Below, piece after piece: positions 36,617-48,014 of a stretch of 64,000 nucleotides of DNA (positions are counted from its first letter, which is position 1; each line of letters begins with the position of its first letter). The stretch comes from Lachnospiraceae bacterium (GTDB lineage Bacteria > Bacillota > Clostridia > Lachnospirales > Lachnospiraceae). The translations under genes were made by a program, and so were the position numbers. The notes beneath the pieces were generated by a model. It saw only the letters and a program-made list of their open reading frames with translations, did no database searches and was not told the DNA's origin. Location of the stretch: assembly GCA_017518735.1 (NCBI GenBank), contig JAFWTY010000008.1, positions 103,024 through 167,023 on the forward strand, given 5' to 3'.

Positions 36617-39196
36617 TTATACTTCATCTTCCTCGGTTTCGGTCGGGAAAATCAGGTTTTCCTCAGCTTCGTCACCGTCATCGATGAATGCCTCATCCTC
36701 GGGAATATCTTCGAGTGCATCGTCGATATTGCTGTATTCCTGGTTTCCGTCGCTTACTTTCTCACGAACCTTTGCAATCTTGGCTACGGTAACCTTCTTA
36801 TCGAGGTTGATTAACTTCACACCGGAGGTGTGACGACCGATGGTGGAAATATCTTCCATCGGAATCTGAATGATGATGCCGGCAGATGTGATGATCATGA
36901 TTTCATGATCGTCGTTTACGGCCTTTACACCGACTAAGTTTCCGGTCTTTTCGGTAATCTTATAACACTTCACACCCTTACCGCCACGGTACTGAACGTG
37001 GAACTCTTCGAGGTTGGTTCTCTTACCGATACCTTTTTCGGAAACTACCAGGAGAGAATCGCCCTGGTGATCAAGCTGCATGCCGACGATTTCGTCGCCG
37101 TCGTTTAAATTCATACCGATAACACCCATCGTGGAACGTCCGGTAGCACGTACGTCGGTTTCCTTGAAACGAATACACATACCATACTTCGTTACGAGGA
37201 AGATGTCTGTGTTCTTATCGGTGGTCTTTACTTCGATTAGTTCGTCGTCTTCACGCAGGTTAATTGCGATTAAGCCGCTCTTGCGGATGTTGGAATATTC
37301 GGTAAGAGGAGTTTTCTTAACAATACCTTTTCTCGTTACCATGAAGAGGTTTCTCTCTTCCTCCATATCCTTGATCGGAATGATTGCGGAAATCTTCTCA
37401 CCCGGATTCAACTGCAGAAGGTTAATGATGGCAACACCTCTGGAGGTTCTTCCGGATTCGGGGATTTCGTAAGCCTTCATGCGGTATACGCGTCCGAAAT
37501 TCGTAAAGAACATGACATAGTGATGCGTGGTTGTCATCAGCAGATCTTCGATATAGTCGTCTTCAATCGTGGTCATACCCTTGATACCGCGACCGCCTCT
37601 GTGCTGGGACTTGAAGTTGTCCACCGTCATACGTTTTACATAGCCCAAAGAGGACATTGCAATGACGGTATTTTCGTTGGGAACCAAATCCTCGGAAGAA
37701 ATATCGTAAACGTCATATCCGATGGAGGTTCTTCTGTCATCGCCGTATTTATCACGGATTGCAAGGATTTCATCCTTGATGACTCCGAGAAGAACTTTCT
37801 CGTCAGCGAGAATTTCTCTTAAGTACTCGATTCTGGCAAGTAAATCACGATGCTCCTGCTCAAGTTTTTCTCTTTCCAAACCGGTTAAGGTTCGAAGTTT
37901 CATTTCCACGATGGCGTTTGCCTGAATTTCGGTTAAATCAAAGCGCTCCATCAAGGTCTGTTTTGCAATTGCGACGTTTTCACTGCTGCGGATGATCTGA
38001 ATGACTTCATCGATATTATCGAGTGCGATCAGTAAGCCCTGTAAGATATGGTCACGTTCCAGAGCCTTGTTCAAATCAAACTTTGTTCTTCTCGTAACCA
38101 CGTCTTTCTGGTGATCGAGATAGCAGTTTAACATCTGCAGAAGGTTTAATACCTTGGGCTCGTTATTTACCAAAGCCAGCATGATGACACCGAAGGTGTC
38201 CTGCAACTGCGTATGCTTGAACAGATGGTTCAACATGATGTTCGGATTTACATCACGACGAAGCTCAATGACGATACGCATACCTTCACGGTTCGTCTCA
38301 TCACGAAGATCGGTGATACCGTCGAGTTTCTTGTCTTTTACAAGCTCTGCAATCTTTTCGATCAGTCTTGCCTTGTTCACCATGTAGGGGAGTTCGGTCA
38401 CGATGATACGATTTTTGCCGTTTGCAAGCGTTTCGATATCGGTTACCGCACGAACGCGGATTTTTCCGCGACCGGTACGATATGCTTCCTCAATACCCTT
38501 GGTACCGAGAATCATGGCACCTGTCGGGAAGTCCGGTCCCTTTACGATGTCCATGACTTCTTCGATCGTTGTATCTCTGTCCTCATCAATGTGGTTATCA
38601 ATGATTTTGACAACGGCATTGATGGTTTCTTTTAAGTTGTGAGGCGGAATGTTGGTAGCCATACCAACCGCAATACCGGTCGTTCCGTTCACGAGAAGGT
38701 TCGGATAACGGGAAGGCAGTACGGACGGCTCTTTTTCCGTTTCATCGAAGTTCGGAACAAAATCAACGGTATCCTTGTTGATGTCCGCCAAAAGTTCGGT
38801 TGCAATCTTGGAAAGTCTAGCTTCGGTATAACGCATTGCCGCTGCACCGTCACCGTCGACGGAACCGAAGTTTCCATGGCCGTCTACGAGGACATTACGC
38901 ATCGACCATTCCTGTGCCATGTTAACCAATGCTCCGTAGATGGAGGAGTCACCGTGAGGGTGATATTTACCCATCGTATCACCGACGATACGTGCGGATT
39001 TACGATGCGGTTTATCCGGCGTATTGCCAAGTTCCAACATGGAGTAAAGAACTCTTCTTTGTACGGGTTTCAATCCGTCTCTTACATCCGGCAGCGCACG
39101 CGCTGCAATAACGCTCATCGCGTAGTCGATGTAACAGGTTTCCATGGTATTTTTTAAATCGACCTGCTCAATTTTGTCGTAGGTTAAATCTTCCAT
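36617..39196 (-). CDS. gyrA: DNA gyrase subunit A
   Basis: This is the breakage-reunion subunit of gyrase. The 859-residue protein has the catalytic Tyr123 in [11 protein letters not shown], the quinolone-region segment [19 protein letters not shown] (78-95) and a C-terminal beta-pinwheel with the GyrA box-like [10 protein letters not shown]. The residue at the position of E. coli Asp87 is Gly88, while the Ser83 position is Ser84. The acidic tail ends [15 protein letters not shown]. The ATG at 39196 follows GAGGAG. Last gene of the dnaN-recF-gyrB-gyrA operon. Confidence 0.97.
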   Translation of the reverse strand: MEDLTYDKIEQVDLKNTMETCYIDYAMSVIAARALPDVRDGLKPVQRRVLYSMLELGNTPDKPHRKSARIVGDTMGKYHPHGDSSIYGALVNMAQEWSMRNVLVDGHGNFGSVDGDGAAAMRYTEARLSKIATELLADINKDTVDFVPNFDETEKEPSVLPSRYPNLLVNGTTGIAVGMATNIPPHNLKETINAVVKIIDNHIDEDRDTTIEEVMDIVKGPDFPTGAMILGTKGIEEAYRTGRGKIRVRAVTDIETLANGKNRIIVTELPYMVNKARLIEKIAELVKDKKLDGITDLRDETNREGMRIVIELRRDVNPNIMLNHLFKHTQLQDTFGVIMLALVNNEPKVLNLLQMLNCYLDHQKDVVTRRTKFDLNKALERDHILQGLLIALDNIDEVIQIIRSSENVAIAKQTLMERFDLTEIQANAIVEMKLRTLTGLEREKLEQEHRDLLARIEYLREILADEKVLLGVIKDEILAIRDKYGDDRRTSIGYDVYDISSEDLVPNENTVIAMSSLGYVKRMTVDNFKSQHRGGRGIKGMTTIEDDYIEDLLMTTTHHYVMFFTNFGRVYRMKAYEIPESGRTSRGVAIINLLQLNPGEKISAIIPIKDMEEERNLFMVTRKGIVKKTPLTEYSNIRKSGLIAINLREDDELIEVKTTDKNTDIFLVTKYGMCIRFKETDVRATGRSTMGVIGMNLNDGDEIVGMQLDHQGDSLLVVSEKGIGKRTNLEEFHVQYRGGKGVKCYKITEKTGNLVGVKAVNDDHEIMIITSAGIIIQIPMEDISTIGRHTSGVKLINLDKKVTVAKIAKVREKVSDGNQEYSNIDDALEDIPEDEAFIDDGDEAEENLIFPTETEEDEV

Positions 39197-39238
39197 TTTG
39201 ATCTCCTCAAAAATTCTGTCATATACCGATTATCCGGA

Positions 39239-41182
<1,944 letters not shown>

Positions 41183-42271
41183 TTATGATTCAATACGTTC
41201 AATTTTTCCGTCCGTTACCTGATAAACCCTATTGATCTGAAATCTGTTGTTTACAAAATCATCCAGTCCGGTGCAGGTGATAATGGTCTGTACATCACCG
41301 ATGGTGTTTAACAGATAGTTTTGTCTGTTCGAATCCAGTTCCGACAATACATCGTCCAATAAAAGAATCGGAACATCTTTCGTGATTTTCTTTACCAGCT
41401 CGATTTCCGCAAGTTTTAAGGAAAGTGCTGCGGTTCTCTGCTGGCCCTGTGATCCGAACTTTCGTATATCGATTCCGTTTACCAGAAATGCAAAATCATC
41501 TCTATGAGGACCAACGGATGTGATTTTTGCTTTCATATCGTGATTCAGGGAATTTGTTAAATTCTCTTCATAGGATTCGATTGTGGTGTCCGGTTCGTAA
41601 ACAATTTTTATTTCTTCCAATCCGCCGGAAAGTTTTTGATGAATCGGATAAATCAGTTCATTTAACTGCTCCGTGAATTGAATTCTTCGCTCAATAATCT
41701 TACTTCCGTAGGATAATAACTGATTATCCCAGATATTTACGGTTTCTTTTAATGTCGGATGAAAGACCAGATCTTTTAATAGAGTATTTCTCTGATTGAT
41801 AATCTTGTTGTAATTCGTCAGATTATATAGATAAAAAGAATCCAGCTGACATAGCTCCATATCCGCAAAGTGCCTGCGATAGGAAGGACCGTCTTTTATA
41901 ATATCCAAATCTTCCGGGGAAAATAAAACTACATTGATCGTACCAAGCAGATCCGCAGCTTTTTTTATTTTTTCCAGATTAACGGCAATTCCCTTCGCTT
42001 TATTTTTTCTTAAATGCATATCAATCCGGATATCGGAATTATTTTTGTTCAGAAAACATCTTAGATGTGCTTCTTCTTCTCCGAATCTGATTACATCTTT
42101 ATCTTTACTTCCTTTGTGGGATTTGGTCGTGGCAAGATAGAAAACCGCCTCTAATATATTTGTTTTTCCCTGAGCGTTATTTCCGTAAAGTATGGTAGTT
42201 CCCTGATCAAATTCCAAATTCAGGGATTCATAATTTCTGAAATTTTCCAACTCAAGAGATTTTAGATACAT
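41183..42271 (-). CDS. recF: DNA replication and repair protein RecF
   Basis: This SMC-like ATPase loads RecA at gaps with RecO and RecR. The 362-residue protein has Walker A YGNNAQGKTNILEA, the signature GSQGQQRTAALSLKLAE, and Walker B PILLLDDVLSELD. The ATG at 42271 lies inside the S4-protein gene (20-base overlap) after AAAGGAA, so translation is coupled. The position after dnaN and the S4 gene is the standard Firmicutes order. Confidence 0.96.
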   Translation of the reverse strand: MYLKSLELENFRNYESLNLEFDQGTTILYGNNAQGKTNILEAVFYLATTKSHKGSKDKDVIRFGEEEAHLRCFLNKNNSDIRIDMHLRKNKAKGIAVNLEKIKKAADLLGTINVVLFSPEDLDIIKDGPSYRRHFADMELCQLDSFYLYNLTNYNKIINQRNTLLKDLVFHPTLKETVNIWDNQLLSYGSKIIERRIQFTEQLNELIYPIHQKLSGGLEEIKIVYEPDTTIESYEENLTNSLNHDMKAKITSVGPHRDDFAFLVNGIDIRKFGSQGQQRTAALSLKLAEIELVKKITKDVPILLLDDVLSELDSNRQNYLLNTIGDVQTIITCTGLDDFVNNRFQINRVYQVTDGKIERIES

Positions 42272-42467
42272 TGATTGTTTTTCCTTTATATTCCACTTTG
42301 TCGCCGGGATAAATCTTTTTTCCTCTTTCGGAAGCAGTTACTCCGTTTACTTTGACTTTTCCTTCCTGAATTTCAAATTTGGCATCAGATCCGGAATCAA
42401 TAAGATTTGCTGCTTTCATTAACTGGCAAAGTTTAATATATTCTCCTCTTAACAGGAACTCTTCCAT
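42252..42467 (-). CDS. yaaA: S4-domain RNA-binding protein YaaA
   Basis: The 71-residue protein is a single S4 RNA-binding fold (YIKLCQLMKAANLIDSGSDAKF, then VKVNGVTASERGKKIYPGD). Small S4 proteins sit between dnaN and recF in many Firmicutes; the B. subtilis homologue is linked to ribosome assembly. The ATG at 42467 shares one base with the dnaN stop (TAATG) and follows GAAGGAG. Confidence 0.93.
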   Translation of the reverse strand: MEEFLLRGEYIKLCQLMKAANLIDSGSDAKFEIQEGKVKVNGVTASERGKKIYPGDKVEYKGKTINVSKIS

Positions 42468-43582
42468 TATCTGTCTCCTTCAACTCCCAAATTTACAGGA
42501 AGAATCATATAAGTAAAGCTGTCTGCATCATCTCTGATAAACAAAGGAGATTTTGGCGTGGATAAATAAAGATGAATTGTTTCATCATCAATGGCACGAA
42601 GTGCATCCGTTAAATATTTGGGATTGAAACCGATTTTTAAATCATTTCCGGATTTTTCGATTTCAATTTTCTCACGCATACTTCCTTTGGAAGAATTCAT
42701 ATACATTTCAATGATATTTTCGCCAATAGATAATACAATTGCCTTTTTATCACCTTCTCTGGCAAAAATAGTGGATCTGTCCACGCAGTCATATAATTCT
42801 TTTTTATTAATCGTGATTTTCGTGGAATATTCTTTGGATAATACATTATCGATATTAAAGAATTCACCGTCGATCAGTCTGGTTACAAATGTAGTACTTT
42901 CAAACGTAACAATTAAATGGTTATCCGTAAAATGCATAGTAGCCATTCCGTTTGATTCTTTTCCCAGAATATTAAATAAATCATTTAAACTCTTTCCGGG
43001 AACAATAATCTTTTTATTTAATGATTTATCTTCAATTTCAATTCTTCTGATGGAAACTCTCTGGCCATCCAAAGAAACAACTCTTAAAATTCCATCTTTA
43101 ATTTCAAATAATTCACCTCTTAAGGTTTTATTTGCTTCATTATCACTGATGGAAAAAATAGTCTGTCTGATAATCTCTTTTAATGAAAATTCAAAAATAT
43201 CCAAATGCTCTTTATAATCAAAGACAGGAATATCATTAAAAGTATCTGTTTCTTTTCCTATAAGATCATATTTATTATCTTTATAATGAACAGTCGTTAA
43301 ATAATTCTTATCACATTCCACTTCAATAAGATCATCCGGTAATTTACGGATCAGTTCCTGGAACATTTTTGATTCCAGACAAACAGATCCTTCTTCCAAT
43401 ACTCTTCCGGTACAAATACATTCAATAGCCATTTCCGAATTATTAGCTACCAATCTGATTTCATCATCTTTTGCATCTACCAATATACAATCCGCATTCG
43501 TAAGATTGGATTTAACAGGTACAGCTTTAATAACGGTTGAAATAGCATTTTGAAGATCATTTTTCGAAACGGAAAACTTCAT
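42467..43582 (-). CDS. dnaN: DNA polymerase III beta sliding clamp
   Basis: The clamp tethers replicative polymerase to DNA as a dimer ring. The 371-residue protein shows the three-domain clamp layout: the start KFSVSKNDLQNAISTVIKAVP, a middle domain with GILRVVSLDGQRVSIRR, and the end PLFIRDDADSFTYMILPVNL, which forms the peptide-binding site region. The ATG at 43582 follows AAAGGAGG. It is the first gene of the dnaN-yaaA-recF-gyrB-gyrA operon. Confidence 0.97.
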   Translation of the reverse strand: MKFSVSKNDLQNAISTVIKAVPVKSNLTNADCILVDAKDDEIRLVANNSEMAIECICTGRVLEEGSVCLESKMFQELIRKLPDDLIEVECDKNYLTTVHYKDNKYDLIGKETDTFNDIPVFDYKEHLDIFEFSLKEIIRQTIFSISDNEANKTLRGELFEIKDGILRVVSLDGQRVSIRRIEIEDKSLNKKIIVPGKSLNDLFNILGKESNGMATMHFTDNHLIVTFESTTFVTRLIDGEFFNIDNVLSKEYSTKITINKKELYDCVDRSTIFAREGDKKAIVLSIGENIIEMYMNSSKGSMREKIEIEKSGNDLKIGFNPKYLTDALRAIDDETIHLYLSTPKSPLFIRDDADSFTYMILPVNLGVEGDR

Positions 43583-43937
43583 GACTGGTTCATCCTCCTT
43601 TGAAAAAAATCGTCTTTTTAATTATATAAATAGTAATAAATTAATAGTCTTCTTAATAAGGGCTGTTGATATGTGGAAACCCTTCATAATTATACTAAAT
43701 TTAAGGCAAAAATGGAATGGATAAAATGTGAAAAAATAGATATTAAGACATTTTTAACTAAATAGTTATAAACAAGGCTTAAAATCGAAAATATGAGCTT
43801 TATTTGACTATATTTTTTATCCTCATAAAGTTGTAAACATATGAACATTTTTATGTGGAAAAAGTTTCTTCCTATTTATATATAGTATTTAATGATCATA
43901 TATAGTTTTCGGAGGATATAATTAATTCATTTTTTTC
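43583..43937. other. AT-rich spacer between dnaA and dnaN
   Basis: This AT-rich gap holds the dnaN promoter and leader. One DnaA-box-like site, TTTTCCACA on the minus strand (43854-43862, one change from consensus), is present, and a weaker one (two changes) lies near 43674. In some Firmicutes the dnaA-dnaN gap holds part of a two-part origin; here the boxes are too few to claim that. Confidence 0.5.
43689..43717 (-). promoter_or_regulatory. Possible dnaN promoter
   Basis: On the minus strand TATAAT at 43689-43694 is preceded after 17 bases by a weak TTCCAT. The leader would be about 100 bases. Confidence 0.4.
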
Positions 43938-43967
43938 ATAAAAAAAGTCCTTAAAGAAGGACTTTTT
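43938..43967 (-). terminator. dnaA terminator
   Basis: AAAAAGTCCTT/AAGGACTTTTT arms around a four-base loop give a minus-strand hairpin ending in a T run, 46 bases past the dnaA stop. It separates dnaA from the dnaN operon. Confidence 0.85.
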
Positions 43968-44012
43968 ATTTTTTATTATGAATCTAAAGTAATATATTTT
44001 TATTTTAATAGT

Positions 44013-45386
44013 TTAAGCCGGAGTAATTTTTTTCTTAATAATATCAATCTGGTTTGCAAAATCAGGATCACTGTTAATTTCATCCTGTATTTTGGTAATA
44101 CCGTTAATAATGGTGGAATGATCTTTTTTATCCAGTACTTTAGCAATATTTTTAAGAGAGTTATCGGTTAATTCTCTGCAAAGATACATTACAACCTGTC
44201 TGGGAACCACAATTTCAGCTGTTCTTTTCTTGGAAGTAATATCTTCTGCTTTGATTCCGAAATGATCTGCAACTACCTGGATAATAATCTGAGGAGTAAC
44301 CATTTTGGGAGCATTCGGATAAATAATATCCTTTAAAGCTTCTTCCGCCATTTCCAAAGTGATGGATTTTTTATTGATTTTTGAAAAATAAACAACTTTG
44401 TTAAATGCACCTTCCAATTCACGAATATTGGAATTTACATTGGTTGCTATATATTCAATAACATCCTGAGGTACTGCGGAAATAGTGTTTTTATAAGGTT
44501 CCGAAAGCATTAAAAGAATTGCAGCTCTGGTTTCATAACTGGGAGGCTGGATATCTGCCTGTAATCCCTGACCGAAACGGGAAGAGAATCTTTCATCTAA
44601 TGTTTCCATCTGTCTGGGAGGTTTATCGGATGAAATAATAACTGCTTTTCCGTTATCATGAAGAGCATTAAAAGTATGGAAAAACTCTTCCTGAGTTGCT
44701 TCTTTGCCGATAATAAACTGAATATCATCAATCAAAAGAACATCTACGGATCTGTATTTATCACGAAGACGGTTCATAGCAGCAGAAGAACCGCTACGAA
44801 TTCCTTCAATAACTTCGTTTGTAAAGGTTTCGGAATTGACATATAAAACCTTCTTTTCCGGATTATGATCAATAATATAATGACCGATGGAATGCATCAA
44901 ATGTGTTTTTCCAAGTCCGGATCCACCATAAATAAACAGAGGATTGAAATCTTCACCGGGATTTTCCGCAACAGCCAAAGAAGCGGAATGTGCAAAGGAA
45001 TTATTGCTTCCTACGACAAAGTTTTCAAAAGTATATTTGGAAATTAAGTTTGCCTGCTTGTAAAGATCGGTATTATCCGCATTGGAACCGGAAAAATAGG
45101 AAGAATCCTCTTCGTCTTTTTTCAGGATAAACTTAATATCATAATCATGATTTGTTGCATCTGAAATGCATACATGAAAAATGTCTTTATAGTTTTTGAT
45201 TAAATAATTGATTAACTGAGCTTTTTCCGAAGGAACTTCGATGTAGAAAACGTCATTTTCCACTTTATAGAATTTCATCGGTTCAATCCAGGTATGGAAA
45301 GCTACCAAACTGAGTTGAAGCTCGTCACATACCTTTTGTTTGATTTCCTCGAATAATACAGAATATTCCTGTTCAATCTGGTTCAT
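44013..45386 (-). CDS. dnaA: Chromosomal replication initiator DnaA
   Basis: DnaA binds DnaA boxes and opens the origin. The 457-residue protein has domain I (about 1-90), a short linker, the AAA+ domain with Walker A GGSGLGKTH and Walker B VLLIDDIQF, and the C-terminal DNA-binding domain with the signature around LDKKDHSTIINGITKI. The ATG at 45386 has only a distant AAGGGG. It faces the origin, and its promoter must lie among the AT-rich sequence and DnaA boxes upstream, so autoregulation is likely. Confidence 0.97.
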   Translation of the reverse strand: MNQIEQEYSVLFEEIKQKVCDELQLSLVAFHTWIEPMKFYKVENDVFYIEVPSEKAQLINYLIKNYKDIFHVCISDATNHDYDIKFILKKDEEDSSYFSGSNADNTDLYKQANLISKYTFENFVVGSNNSFAHSASLAVAENPGEDFNPLFIYGGSGLGKTHLMHSIGHYIIDHNPEKKVLYVNSETFTNEVIEGIRSGSSAAMNRLRDKYRSVDVLLIDDIQFIIGKEATQEEFFHTFNALHDNGKAVIISSDKPPRQMETLDERFSSRFGQGLQADIQPPSYETRAAILLMLSEPYKNTISAVPQDVIEYIATNVNSNIRELEGAFNKVVYFSKINKKSITLEMAEEALKDIIYPNAPKMVTPQIIIQVVADHFGIKAEDITSKKRTAEIVVPRQVVMYLCRELTDNSLKNIAKVLDKKDHSTIINGITKIQDEINSDPDFANQIDIIKKKITPA

Positions 45387-45505
45387 AATACGTTAGAAAA
45401 CCCCTTAATTTTTAGATGCTTTCTAATCTTATACGATTTATCATAAAATATCAAATAGAAATATTTTATATTTTATGTAAATCATAATCATTTTTTTAAA
45501 CAAAC

Positions 45506-45525
45506 TTATCAACAAATGTGGATAA
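45506..45525. promoter_or_regulatory. DnaA-box pair near dnaA
   Basis: TTATCAACA (45506-45514, plus, one change) and TTATCCACA on the minus strand (45517-45525, perfect) face each other two bases apart. Confidence 0.8.
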
Positions 45526-45662
45526 CTCTGTTATGAATAGATAATTATTTAACAATCTATGGTAAAAGTGGATGAAAAGCCAGTAAATTAAGGATATTTC
45601 GAAATGAAATCAAATTTAGTTTTAAAGTTACATAAGTTTTGATTATGACCATTTTATATGAA

Positions 45663-45694
45663 TTATCCACAACTTTTCCACAAATTGTGGATAA
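45663..45694. promoter_or_regulatory. Three adjacent DnaA boxes
   Basis: TTATCCACA (45663-45671), TTTTCCACA (45674-45682) and the reverse complement of TTATCCACA (45686-45694) lie within 32 bases, spaced by 2 and 3 bases. Confidence 0.85.
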
Positions 45695-45810
45695 TAAAAA
45701 GAGGTTTTCTTTATGGAAACTGACAACCTACATTTAGTTTTGCCAGAATTTAGAATCGCAAGATGTTGGAAAAAATATTTTAAAAATATTTTGGCGCGTT
45801 TTGAATTCGA

Positions 45811-45843
45811 AAAAGCCCATAAAATAAACCTTGACGGGCTTTT
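45811..45843. repeat. Hairpin overlapping the rpmH promoter
   Basis: AAAAGCCC and GGGCTTTT arms lie 17 bases apart, with the second arm covering the end of the -35 box. T runs occur on both strands, so it could act as a terminator for transcripts leaving or entering the origin. Confidence 0.5.
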
Positions 45844-45859
45844 TACTTTTGTTTATAAT
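45831..45859 (+). promoter_or_regulatory. rpmH promoter
   Basis: TTGACG and TATAAT are separated by 17 bases, 44 bases upstream of the rpmH ATG. Confidence 0.8.
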
Positions 45860-45903
45860 CAAGAAGATTGTTTTCGACATAAGTAAAGGAGGTGTATTTG
45901 GTT

Positions 45904-46038
45904 ATGAAGATGACATTTCAGCCTAAGAAAAGACAGAGATCTAAAGTTCATGGATTCAGAGCAAGAATGAGCACGCCCGGCGGAAGAAAAGTTTTAGCAG
46001 CTAGAAGAGCTAAAGGCAGAAAAATATTATCAGCATAG
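45904..46038 (+). CDS. rpmH: 50S ribosomal protein L34
   Basis: The 44-residue product reads [18 protein letters not shown] and continues with [26 protein letters not shown], a near-exact L34. The ATG at 45904 follows AAAGGAGG. It stands first in the plus-strand gene run from the origin, with a terminator-like hairpin directly after it. Confidence 0.97.
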   Translation: MKMTFQPKKRQRSKVHGFRARMSTPGGRKVLAARRAKGRKILSA

Positions 46039-46064
46039 GCCGCTTAATAAGTGGCCTTTTTTTT
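46038..46064 (+). terminator. Hairpin between rpmH and rnpA
   Basis: GGCCGCTT/AAGTGGCC arms followed by eight T start at the last base of the rpmH stop. It would reduce rnpA expression relative to rpmH, as expected for their different needs. Confidence 0.8.
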
Positions 46065-46089
46065 CGCGATTAAGAATCGGTGAAAAACT

Positions 46090-46419
46090 ATGTTTCGTTT
46101 ACAAAAATCTAAAGATTTTAATTCTGTTTTCCAATCCGGCAAATCCTATGCCAACAAAAGTTTTGTAATGTATGTGTCGAACAATGATCTTGGATTAAAC
46201 AGAATCGGCGTTTCCGTTTCCAAAAAGATCGGAAACAGCGTTGTCAGACATCATATGAAACGTCTGATCAAAGAAAGTTTCAGACTACACGAGGATATGT
46301 TTAATAGTGGTTTAGACATTGTAGTCATTGTGAGAAAGGGTGCGGAAATTCTTACCTATCAAGAGGTTTCTCAAGCACTGATCCATCTTATGAAGCTTCA
46401 TCACCAGATGAAGTCGTAA
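46090..46419 (+). CDS. rnpA: Ribonuclease P protein component
   Basis: This is the small basic protein that assists RNase P RNA in 5' tRNA maturation. The 109-residue protein has FRLQKSKDFNSVFQSGKSY and the signature region GVSVSKKIGNSVVRHHMKRLIKESFR. The ATG at 46090 has a weak GGTGA site. It lies between rpmH and yidD in the conserved order. Confidence 0.95.
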   Translation: MFRLQKSKDFNSVFQSGKSYANKSFVMYVSNNDLGLNRIGVSVSKKIGNSVVRHHMKRLIKESFRLHEDMFNSGLDIVVIVRKGAEILTYQEVSQALIHLMKLHHQMKS

Positions 46420-46448
46420 CGAATTTGATATAGAAGACAAAATTTTTT

Positions 46449-46658
46449 ATGAAAAAATTTTTGATTGCTATAATTCGCTTTTATCAAAAATATTTATCTC
46501 CACTGAAAAGCACCAAATGTCCCTATATTCCTACCTGCTCGCAGTATGGGCTCGAGGCAATAGAGAAACATGGTGCCCTCAAGGGTTCTCTCCTTGCGGC
46601 GTGGAGAATTTTGCGTTGTAATCCCTTTTCAAAGGGAGGATATGATCCCGTTCCTTAA
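46449..46658 (+). CDS. yidD: Membrane protein insertion efficiency factor YidD
   Basis: The 69-residue protein has the amphipathic start [17 protein letters not shown] and the conserved [19 protein letters not shown] and [14 protein letters not shown], with the invariant Cys residues. It helps YidC-dependent membrane insertion. It lies 29 bases after rnpA and 37 bases before yidC. The ATG has only a weak AGAAGA site. Confidence 0.95.
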   Translation: MKKFLIAIIRFYQKYLSPLKSTKCPYIPTCSQYGLEAIEKHGALKGSLLAAWRILRCNPFSKGGYDPVP

Positions 46659-46695
46659 TATAAGTAGAATCAGGTTCGGGTTTTAGGAGGTTAAC

Positions 46696-47982
46696 TTGTT
46701 AGAATTAATTCTTACACAGAATTCTACATTTATTATAGGACCGATTGCAAAAGTTCTTGGCTACGTAATGCAGGGAATTTTCTGGCTCCTTGATAAAGTA
46801 GGAATTCAGAATATCGGTCTTGCAATTATCATTTTCACTCTGGTTATCTATCTTCTTCTGATGCCTCTTACCATCAGACAGCAGAAGTTTTCCAAAATGT
46901 CAGCCATCATGAATCCGGAACTTACCGCAATTCAGGCAAAATACAAAGGAAAAAAAGACCAGGAATCCATGATGAAGATGCAGGAAGAAACGAAGGCTGT
47001 ATACGCCAAGTACGGTGTTTCCCCTTCCGGAAGCTGCCTGCAACTACTCATTCAGATGCCGATTTTGTTTGCTCTTTACCGAGTAATTTATGCGATTCCC
47101 GCATATGTACCTCAGGTTAAAGAAGTTTACACATCATTGGTTGATAAAATCTATACCAATCCCGGTATGGTTTATTTCATCAAAAACAAATTATCTTCTG
47201 CTGCAATGTTTTCCAAGCAGTTTGATAATACGAAATTCGAAGTCAAAAATACCATCATTGATGTATTAAACCGTGCTACTCATAAAGACTGGGCGGCTTT
47301 AAAGGAAAAATACGCCGATCTTGCAACGGACATTGACTCCGTAAAAGGAAAACTGGATCATTACAATAACTTCCTCGGACTGAACATTGCGTTCTCCCCG
47401 AAGGATATGATTATGATGGAGTTTGCTTCCGATCATAAAAACTGGGGAATCATCATCGGAGCTATTTTAATTCCGATTCTTTCCGCAGTAACACAGTGGA
47501 TCAACTTAAAGCTTACTCCTCAGGCAAACACCAACAACAATGACAACGGCATGGGTTCTTCCATGAAGATGATGAACAACTTAATGCCGATCATGTCCGC
47601 ATTCTTCTGCTTTACGCTTCCTGCAGGTATGGGTATTTACTGGATCGCAGGTAGTGTGATTCGTTCTATCCAGCAGATTGTAATCAACAAGCACATTGAT
47701 AAGATGAACCTTGATGAGCAGATTCAGAAGAACATCCAGAAGTACGAAGAAAAATTAAAGAAAAAAGGTGTTATCGGAACCGGTTTAAGTGACAAAGTAA
47801 ACGGTAAATCCTACGGAACCGTAAAGGATGCACTTCAGAAATCCGAAGAGGAAAAGAAGGCCGAAAGAGAAAAAGCACAGGCTTACTTAAATAAGACGGA
47901 AAAGAAAAAAGACAGCGGTTCCAAGAGTCTTGCCGACAGGGTAAATATGGTAAAAGACTTTAATGAAAGAAATAACAAATAA
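46696..47982 (+). CDS. yidC: Membrane protein insertase YidC/Oxa1
   Basis: The 428-residue insertase has five main membrane helices: an early one, then GLAIIIFTLVIYLLLMPLTIRQQKFS, the SGSCLQLLIQMPILFALYRVIY segment, NWGIIIGAILIPILSAVTQW and the MPIMSAFFCFTLPAGMGIYWIAGS end. The conserved Arg in the groove is in PLTIRQQKFS. A roughly 110-residue hydrophilic loop (about 145-250) replaces the usual short one, and the tail is long and Lys-rich for ribosome contact. The start is TTG at 46696, five bases after AGGAGG. Confidence 0.94.
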   Translation: MLELILTQNSTFIIGPIAKVLGYVMQGIFWLLDKVGIQNIGLAIIIFTLVIYLLLMPLTIRQQKFSKMSAIMNPELTAIQAKYKGKKDQESMMKMQEETKAVYAKYGVSPSGSCLQLLIQMPILFALYRVIYAIPAYVPQVKEVYTSLVDKIYTNPGMVYFIKNKLSSAAMFSKQFDNTKFEVKNTIIDVLNRATHKDWAALKEKYADLATDIDSVKGKLDHYNNFLGLNIAFSPKDMIMMEFASDHKNWGIIIGAILIPILSAVTQWINLKLTPQANTNNNDNGMGSSMKMMNNLMPIMSAFFCFTLPAGMGIYWIAGSVIRSIQQIVINKHIDKMNLDEQIQKNIQKYEEKLKKKGVIGTGLSDKVNGKSYGTVKDALQKSEEEKKAEREKAQAYLNKTEKKKDSGSKSLADRVNMVKDFNERNNK

Positions 47983-48014
47983 AAGAAACATCATGTTTCT
48001 TACGGAGGGATAAA

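Larger units (their letters stand above)
45387..45903. other. Chromosomal replication origin (oriC)
   Basis: This 517-bp gap between divergent dnaA and rpmH holds five DnaA-box-like 9-mers. Perfect TTATCCACA matches lie at 45517-45525 (minus), 45663-45671 (plus) and 45686-45694 (minus). One-change matches lie at 45506-45514 (TTATCAACA) and 45674-45682 (TTTTCCACA). Very AT-rich stretches at 45425-45500 and 45770-45792 are candidates for the unwinding element. Gene strand bias switches here. This is strong evidence for oriC, by gene order and boxes. Confidence 0.88.

Noticed and set aside
43583..43937. Second half of a bipartite origin in the dnaA-dnaN gap
   Set aside because: Only one DnaA-box-like site with one change was found; the dense cluster is on the rpmH side.
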